Shown piece by piece: positions 59,828 to 64,000 of a stretch of DNA of 64,000 nt. Under the pieces are notes generated by a model. It worked only from the letters and a program-made list of their open reading frames with translations. It searched no databases and was not told the DNA's origin. How positions within the stretch are numbered: position 1 is the first letter of the stretch; the number at the start of each line of letters is the position of its first letter. Position numbers and translations under genes: made by a program. Origin of the DNA: Viridilinea sp964592425 (GTDB lineage: Bacteria; Chloroflexota; Chloroflexia; Chloroflexales; Chloroflexaceae); contig CAZQCG010000011.1 in assembly GCA_964592425.1 (NCBI GenBank), forward strand, positions 62,001 to 126,000. Reading direction: 5' to 3'.

Positions 59828-61030
59828 TCAGATCTGATCAAGATAATCCTTAAGTAACTTACCCAGGCGCGGATGGCGCAGCTTACGCAGGGCCTTGACC
59901 TCGATCTGGCGCACGCGCTCACGGGTGACACCAAAGGCGCGTCCGACTTCTTCAAGAGTACGCGGCTGGCCATCGGAGAGGCCGTAACGCAGTTCGAGCA
60001 CACGACGCTCGCGCTCGGTGAGCTGGTCGAGGGCGGTGGCGATCTGCTGGCGCAACATGCCACTGGCCGCCGCATCATCGGCATCGAGGGCATGGGGGTC
60101 GGGGATAAAGTCGGCCAGGGTACTATCGGCCTCTTCGCCGACGGGCGTAGCGAGGGAGACGGGATCCTGAGCAGTGCGGCGCAGTTCGCGCAGTTTCTCC
60201 TCGCTCATACCGAGGAACTGGGCCAACTCACTATCATTGGGCTCGCGCCCAAGGCTCTGGGTGAGCTGGCGGCGAGCGGCCTGGATGCGATTGAGCGTCT
60301 CGCCGAGATGGACGGGCAGGCGTACCAGGCGCGATTGGTCGGCGAGTGCGCGTGAGAGGGCCTGCTTGATCCACCAAGTCGCATAGGTCGAGAACTTAAA
60401 GCCCTTGTTGTGATCGAACTTCTCAATCGCCCGCAACAAACCGAGGCTGCCCTCCTGGATGAGATCAAGCAGGGGCAAGCCGCGATCACGGTAGCGTTTG
60501 GCGATACTGACCACCAGGCGCAGGTTGGCGGCAGCCATCTGCTGGCGAGCATCGTTACCAGCGGTGCGATGGACTTCGAATTGACGATACTCGGCTGTAC
60601 CGGGGGTGGCAGTTTTGAGCTTCTGCTCAGCCTGCTGACCCCTGACGATCAGCTGGGCCAGGCGTTTTTCCTGGTCGCCGGTGAGCAAGGGCACCTGGCC
60701 GATCTCGCGCAGGTAGAGGCGCACGCTATCGCCTAGCAGCGCGTCCGAAAGCCCTTCATCAAGGTCGATAATCGGGACGCCAATCGGCTCATCATCGGCA
60801 ATAATAGCATCAGCGGAATCGCCAACCGGGACGCCGGCCTCAGCGAGAGCCGCCTCAATCGCGTCCATCGCCTCGGCAGCCTCTTCAGGCACCGGGATGG
60901 CATTGACCAGGGCCTGAATTTCATCAACGCTTACGAAGCCCCGCTGACGACCCTGGGCAATTAACGCCTGGATGTCAGCCTGGTTAACGGTCGCCACAGG
61001 GTGCGGAGCTTCAGGTTGCGGTTGGGACAT
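59828..61030 (-). CDS. rpoD: Primary RNA polymerase sigma factor
   Basis: Housekeeping sigma-70, 400 residues from ATG 61030 (MSQPQPEAPHPVATVNQ), after GGAAGAGT. The frame extends to 61069 without support. Region 1.2 LREIGQVPLLTGDQEKRLAQ; region 2 AKRYRDRGLPLLDLIQEGSL and FDHNKGFKFSTYATWWIKQA, whose residues recognise the -10; region 4 LELRYGLSDGQPRTLEEVGR and VTRERVRQIEVKALRKLRH, which recognises the -35. Region 1.1 is short and acidic. An extended -10 at 61095-61103 probably drives it. It explains the consensus-like promoters seen in the window. Confidence 0.97.
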   Translation of the reverse strand: MSQPQPEAPHPVATVNQADIQALIAQGRQRGFVSVDEIQALVNAIPVPEEAAEAMDAIEAALAEAGVPVGDSADAIIADDEPIGVPIIDLDEGLSDALLGDSVRLYLREIGQVPLLTGDQEKRLAQLIVRGQQAEQKLKTATPGTAEYRQFEVHRTAGNDARQQMAAANLRLVVSIAKRYRDRGLPLLDLIQEGSLGLLRAIEKFDHNKGFKFSTYATWWIKQALSRALADQSRLVRLPVHLGETLNRIQAARRQLTQSLGREPNDSELAQFLGMSEEKLRELRRTAQDPVSLATPVGEEADSTLADFIPDPHALDADDAAASGMLRQQIATALDQLTERERRVLELRYGLSDGQPRTLEEVGRAFGVTRERVRQIEVKALRKLRHPRLGKLLKDYLDQI

Positions 61031-61094
61031 ACTCTTCCTTCGGTCGGCCAGGAACCTGGCCAACGTCATGGGATAGGCTCAGTTGACGGCCTGC

Positions 61095-61103
61095 ATTGTA
61101 GCA
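61095..61103 (-). promoter_or_regulatory. Extended -10 promoter element of rpoD
   Basis: TGCTACAAT on the minus strand, start predicted about 58 nt before the rpoD ATG. It lies just after the ptsP stop; no clear -35. Confidence 0.5.
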
Positions 61104-61111
61104 TATTGCCA

Positions 61112-62818
61112 CTACACCAGCAGGGCACGCACCTCAGCGGCATCGGTAGCGGCGAGCGCACGGGTAGCCAGATCATGCGCAGCAGTGCGACTGATGGTAC
61201 GCACGGCGGCACGGACACGCGGTAGGGCGGTAGGAGTACAGCTGAGCTCATCGACCCCCAGGCCGATCAGTAGCGCAGTTGCCTGCGGATCACCGGCCAG
61301 TTCACCACAGACGGCCACATGGCGCCCATGACGATGGGCCGCAGCACAGGTCATAGCAATCAACTGGAGCACGGCAGGAGCCAGAGGCTGGTAGAGCTCG
61401 GCCACCAGGCGGTTACCGCGGTCGCAGGCGAGGGTGTACTGAGTAAGGTCGTTGGTACCGATGGAGAAGAAGTCGGCCTCGCGGGCCAGGGCATCGGCAC
61501 AGAGGGCGGCGGCTGGCACCTCGATCATCACGCCAAGCTGGGGGTTAGCCGCATGGGGCAGACCTGCGTCCGCCAACTCGCTACGGGCCTGTTCCAGCAG
61601 ACTACGGGCCTGGCGCAACTCGGCCAGGGTGGTAATCATCGGCAGCATGATGCGGATCGGCGCTTCGGCCCCGGCGCGGAGCAGGGCACGGAACTGGGGC
61701 AAGAGCAGGTCGGGCCGGCTCAGGCCGATGCGGATGCCGCGCCAGCCAAGGAAGGGATTCTCTTCGCTAGGCAGCGGGAAGGCTGGCAGGTGTTTGTCGC
61801 CACCCACATCAAGGGTGCGAATAGTGATCGGTGTCGCGGGCAACTCGGCGGCAACAGCACGGTAGAGTGCCAGTTGCTCCTCCTCAGAGGGCAGATCGGG
61901 CCGGTCGAGGAAGAGCAGTTCGGTACGCAGCAGGCCAACGCCAGCCGCACCCCACTCACGGGCCGCCCGCGCCTCGGCGGCCGTGGAGGCATTGGCCACG
62001 AGTGTCACGGCATGGCCGTCGCTGGTAACAGCAGGTAGGCCGACCTGGGTGCGCAGGAGGGCTTCCTGGTCGGCGAGGGTTCTGGCCTGGAGGGCGGCGG
62101 CGGTAAGCTCTTCGGGGTCAGGATCGAGCGCCAGGCTCCCAGCAGCGCCATCAAGGGCCAGAGTCATACCATCATGCACCTGGGTCAGCAGACGTTCGCC
62201 AAGGCCAACCACAGCAGGCAGGCCCAGGCCACGGGCGAGGATGGCGGCATGGGCAGTCAGCCCACCGGCGGCCAGGGCCAGGCCGAGCAGGAGCTCACGC
62301 GGCACACTCATCAAGTCGGAAGGGCCGAGGTCGTGGGCCACCACAATGGCGGGAGCATCGAGCAACTGGCCAAGGCTGCGTGCGCCGGTCAGCACACGGC
62401 GCACCTGTAGAGCCACATCACGCAGATCGATAGCCCGGGCGCTCAGATACTCATCACCGAGGGACTCAAGCTCCTGGGCCTGGGTCTCGGCGGCCAGCCG
62501 AATGGCTTCTTCAGCGCTAAAAAGGCGCGTCCTGATCAGAGCGAAAGCCTGATCCTGAAACGAGGGGTCGGCGAGCAAGAGACGATGGGCAGCGAAGATC
62601 TCGGCCTCTTCGTCCTTGCCGACGGCACGCAGAGCCATCTCGACGGTAGCGATGCCAGTATCGGCACGGGCGAGGGCCTGCTCAAGGCGAGCGGGCTCCT
62701 GCTCGGGATTAAGGCTGCGGATGGGGGCCTCGTCCAGCCCGGCGGGACGATAGAGCAGGGCTGGCCCGACAGCGATACCAGGGGCAGCGGCAAGGCCGCT
62801 AAGGGTCATCGTAGCCAT
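61112..62818 (-). CDS. ptsP: PTS enzyme I (phosphoenolpyruvate-protein phosphotransferase)
   Basis: Takes phosphate from phosphoenolpyruvate and passes it to HPr. 568 residues, the usual EI length without extra GAF domain. The phospho-accepting His is in AAGGLTAHAAILARGLGLPA. The PEP-binding barrel has EWGAAGVGLLRTELLFLDR, GTNDLTQYTLACDR and the C-terminal Cys in VAVCGELAGDPQA. No HPr, enzyme II or HPr kinase gene is nearby, so its partner lies elsewhere. No ribosome site is evident before 62818. Confidence 0.93.
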   Translation of the reverse strand: MATMTLSGLAAAPGIAVGPALLYRPAGLDEAPIRSLNPEQEPARLEQALARADTGIATVEMALRAVGKDEEAEIFAAHRLLLADPSFQDQAFALIRTRLFSAEEAIRLAAETQAQELESLGDEYLSARAIDLRDVALQVRRVLTGARSLGQLLDAPAIVVAHDLGPSDLMSVPRELLLGLALAAGGLTAHAAILARGLGLPAVVGLGERLLTQVHDGMTLALDGAAGSLALDPDPEELTAAALQARTLADQEALLRTQVGLPAVTSDGHAVTLVANASTAAEARAAREWGAAGVGLLRTELLFLDRPDLPSEEEQLALYRAVAAELPATPITIRTLDVGGDKHLPAFPLPSEENPFLGWRGIRIGLSRPDLLLPQFRALLRAGAEAPIRIMLPMITTLAELRQARSLLEQARSELADAGLPHAANPQLGVMIEVPAAALCADALAREADFFSIGTNDLTQYTLACDRGNRLVAELYQPLAPAVLQLIAMTCAAAHRHGRHVAVCGELAGDPQATALLIGLGVDELSCTPTALPRVRAAVRTISRTAAHDLATRALAATDAAEVRALLV

Positions 62819-62842
62819 AGAAAATACCGCGTTTAGAAGAGA

Positions 62843-62873
62843 GACCTGACAGATCTCAAAGACCTGTCAGATC
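62843..62873 (-). terminator. Hairpin between the acyl-CoA dehydrogenase gene and ptsP
   Basis: Near-palindrome: GACCTGACAGATCT (62843-62856) pairs with AGACCTGTCAGATC (62860-62873) at 12 of 14 positions around a 3-base loop. It fills most of the 72-base intergenic gap, so it may end the upstream transcript or be a mobile REP-type repeat. Confidence 0.45.
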
Positions 62874-62890
62874 TTGCGGGGAGCGTAAGC

Positions 62891-64000
62891 CTAGCGCAGT
62901 TCGAGCACCGTATGGGCAATCACATTGCGCAGGATCTCGGAGGTGCCTTCGCCAATGGTGAGCAGGCGCGTATCGCGGTACATGCGCTCGACGGGGAACT
63001 CCTGGCTATAGCCGTAGCCGCCGAAGACCTGGATGGCATCACGGCAGACCCGCTCGGAGGCTTCCGAGGCGTAGAGTTTGGCAATGGCCGCCTCACGGGT
63101 GTAGGGTCGGCCAAGATCCTTGAGCCAGGCAGCGCGATAAATCGAGAGGCGGGCCGTATCGATAGCCACTTCCATATCGGCGATCAGATTGGCCACGGAC
63201 TGGTGGGCACCGATCGGGCGGCCAAAGGCTTCACGCTCACGGGCGTAACGCACGGCGGCCTCATAGGCCCCCTGGGCCAGGCCGAGGGCCATAGCACCAA
63301 TGCCGATGCGGCCACCGTCGAGCACCTGGAGGAACTGGATGAAGCCGCGGCCTCGCTCGCCAAGCAGGTTCTCTTTTGGCACCCGCACATCTTCGAGCAG
63401 GACAGCAGTGCTGACTGAGCCGCGCAGACCCATTTTGGGCTCGTGCTTGCCGAAGCTGAGGCCGGGCGTACCACCGGGCACAATGATCGAACTGATGCCC
63501 TTCTTGCCGCGGTCACGGTCGGTGACTGCGGTGACGATCAAATGGCCGGCGATGGGGGCATTGGTGATCCACATCTTCTGACCGTTGATCACCCACTCAT
63601 TGCCCTCAAGCACAGCCATGGTGCGGGTGGCCCCGGCATCCGAACCAGCGTGGGGCTCAGTCAGGCCAAAGGCACCGAGGTACTCACCGCGGGCGGCAGG
63701 ACCCAGGAAACGGCGCTTCTGCTCTTCGTTGCCAAACATATAGATCGGCGCTGAGCCAAGGCCAAGGTGGGCAGCGTAGGCCAGGGCGGTTGAGCCACAG
63801 GCGCGGGCCACCTCCTCAATAGCAATCGCCGTACTGATCGCATCAGCCCCGGCACCGCCGTACTCCTCAGGGAAGGGCAGACCCATCAAACCAAGGCGAG
63901 CCATCTGGGCAAAGGTCGCCGTGGGGAACTCACCCGTCTCGTCAACATGGCGGGCACGCGGCGCAATCTCTTTCTCGGCAAACTCACGCACACTACGGCG
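62891..64000 (-). CDS. Acyl-CoA dehydrogenase, 5' end outside window
   Basis: FAD enzyme of fatty- or branched-acyl-CoA oxidation. 369 codons are present; the frame continues to the right edge, so about 10-15 N-terminal residues are missing (the GTG at 63991 is internal). VREFAEKEIAPRARHVDETG and LPFPEEYGGAGAD start the fold; FGLTEPHAGSDAGATRTMAV and WVINGQKMWITNAPIA are the flavin/substrate signatures; DAIQVFGGYGYSQEFPVERM and LLTIGEGTSEILRNVIA carry the catalytic-base region (Glu in EGTSE). Short-chain or isovaleryl-type specificity is likely but not decided. Confidence 0.93.
   Translation of the reverse strand, partial: RRSVREFAEKEIAPRARHVDETGEFPTATFAQMARLGLMGLPFPEEYGGAGADAISTAIAIEEVARACGSTALAYAAHLGLGSAPIYMFGNEEQKRRFLGPAARGEYLGAFGLTEPHAGSDAGATRTMAVLEGNEWVINGQKMWITNAPIAGHLIVTAVTDRDRGKKGISSIIVPGGTPGLSFGKHEPKMGLRGSVSTAVLLEDVRVPKENLLGERGRGFIQFLQVLDGGRIGIGAMALGLAQGAYEAAVRYAREREAFGRPIGAHQSVANLIADMEVAIDTARLSIYRAAWLKDLGRPYTREAAIAKLYASEASERVCRDAIQVFGGYGYSQEFPVERMYRDTRLLTIGEGTSEILRNVIAHTVLELR

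Overview
This window comes from a high-GC bacterium. The gene content fits phylum Chloroflexota, probably a filamentous member of class Chloroflexia. I infer this from the protein styles present (Pro/Thr-rich secreted PPC-domain proteins, a kinase-like/WD40 fusion, an M50/cNMP fusion, a CpaF-type ATPase beside an AAA ATPase), the CrtI-family carotenoid gene, the frequent GTG/TTG starts and the ribosomal gene order. I did no database search, so genus and species are not claimed. No rRNA, tRNA, CRISPR array or intact insertion sequence was recognised.

Region by region. 1-5.4 kb: the N-terminal two thirds of glutamate synthase (gltB), leaving the window on the minus strand, behind a leader of about 400 nt that contains a terminator. 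Then come a divergent glycosyltransferase, a small orphan gene and the tail of a lost EamA transporter. 5.4-8.9 kb: a GAF/SpoIIE phosphatase, an O-methyltransferase and an ANTAR response regulator. 9.0-11.9 kb: a fatty-acid operon yceD-rpmF-fabH-fabD behind a perfect-consensus promoter. 11.9-12.8 kb: a gene-poor stretch with strong hairpins. 12.8-17.2 kb: AAA ATPase, CpaF-type ATPase and a CrtI-family desaturase in one apparent operon. 17.3-24.4 kb: a caspase-like protein, holA, an M28-like protein lacking metal ligands, a PPC-domain secreted protein, and aroF and aroH behind an attenuator whose leader peptide reads Phe-Ala-Tyr-Trp-Phe. 24.5-26.0 kb: a coiled-coil protein, coaD and rsmD.

26.2-49.3 kb is a nearly unbroken minus-strand translation block. 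In transcription order it runs rpsL-rpsG-fusA-(methyltransferase)-tuf-rpsJ-rplC-rplD-rplW-rplB-rpsS-rplV-rpsC-rplP-rpmC-rpsQ-rplN-rplX-rplE-rpsN-rpsH-rplF-rplR-rpsE-rpmD-rplO-secY-adk-infA-rpmJ-rpsM-rpsK-rpsD-rpoA-rplQ-truA-rplM-rpsI. It joins str, S10, spc and alpha gene sets. Two local features stand out: an RlmI-like methyltransferase between fusA and tuf, and no map gene between adk and infA.

49.3-64 kb: endonuclease V, a sulfite-oxidase-fold protein and a pseudokinase/WD40 membrane protein form one group. A secreted glycosidase-like gene converges on a DapA-family gene. A 1147-residue PqqD-like/M50/double-cNMP membrane protein diverges from a 67-residue orphan. The primary sigma factor, PTS enzyme I and a 5'-truncated acyl-CoA dehydrogenase complete the window.

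The most interesting signals are regulatory RNA-level ones: the gltB leader terminator, the aroH-aroF leader peptide with its terminator, and a shared extended -10 motif (TGCTACAAT) upstream of four genes. Among proteins, the degenerate M28 peptidase, the pseudokinase with 14 WD40 blades, the caspase homologue and the PqqD/M50/cNMP fusion deserve attention.
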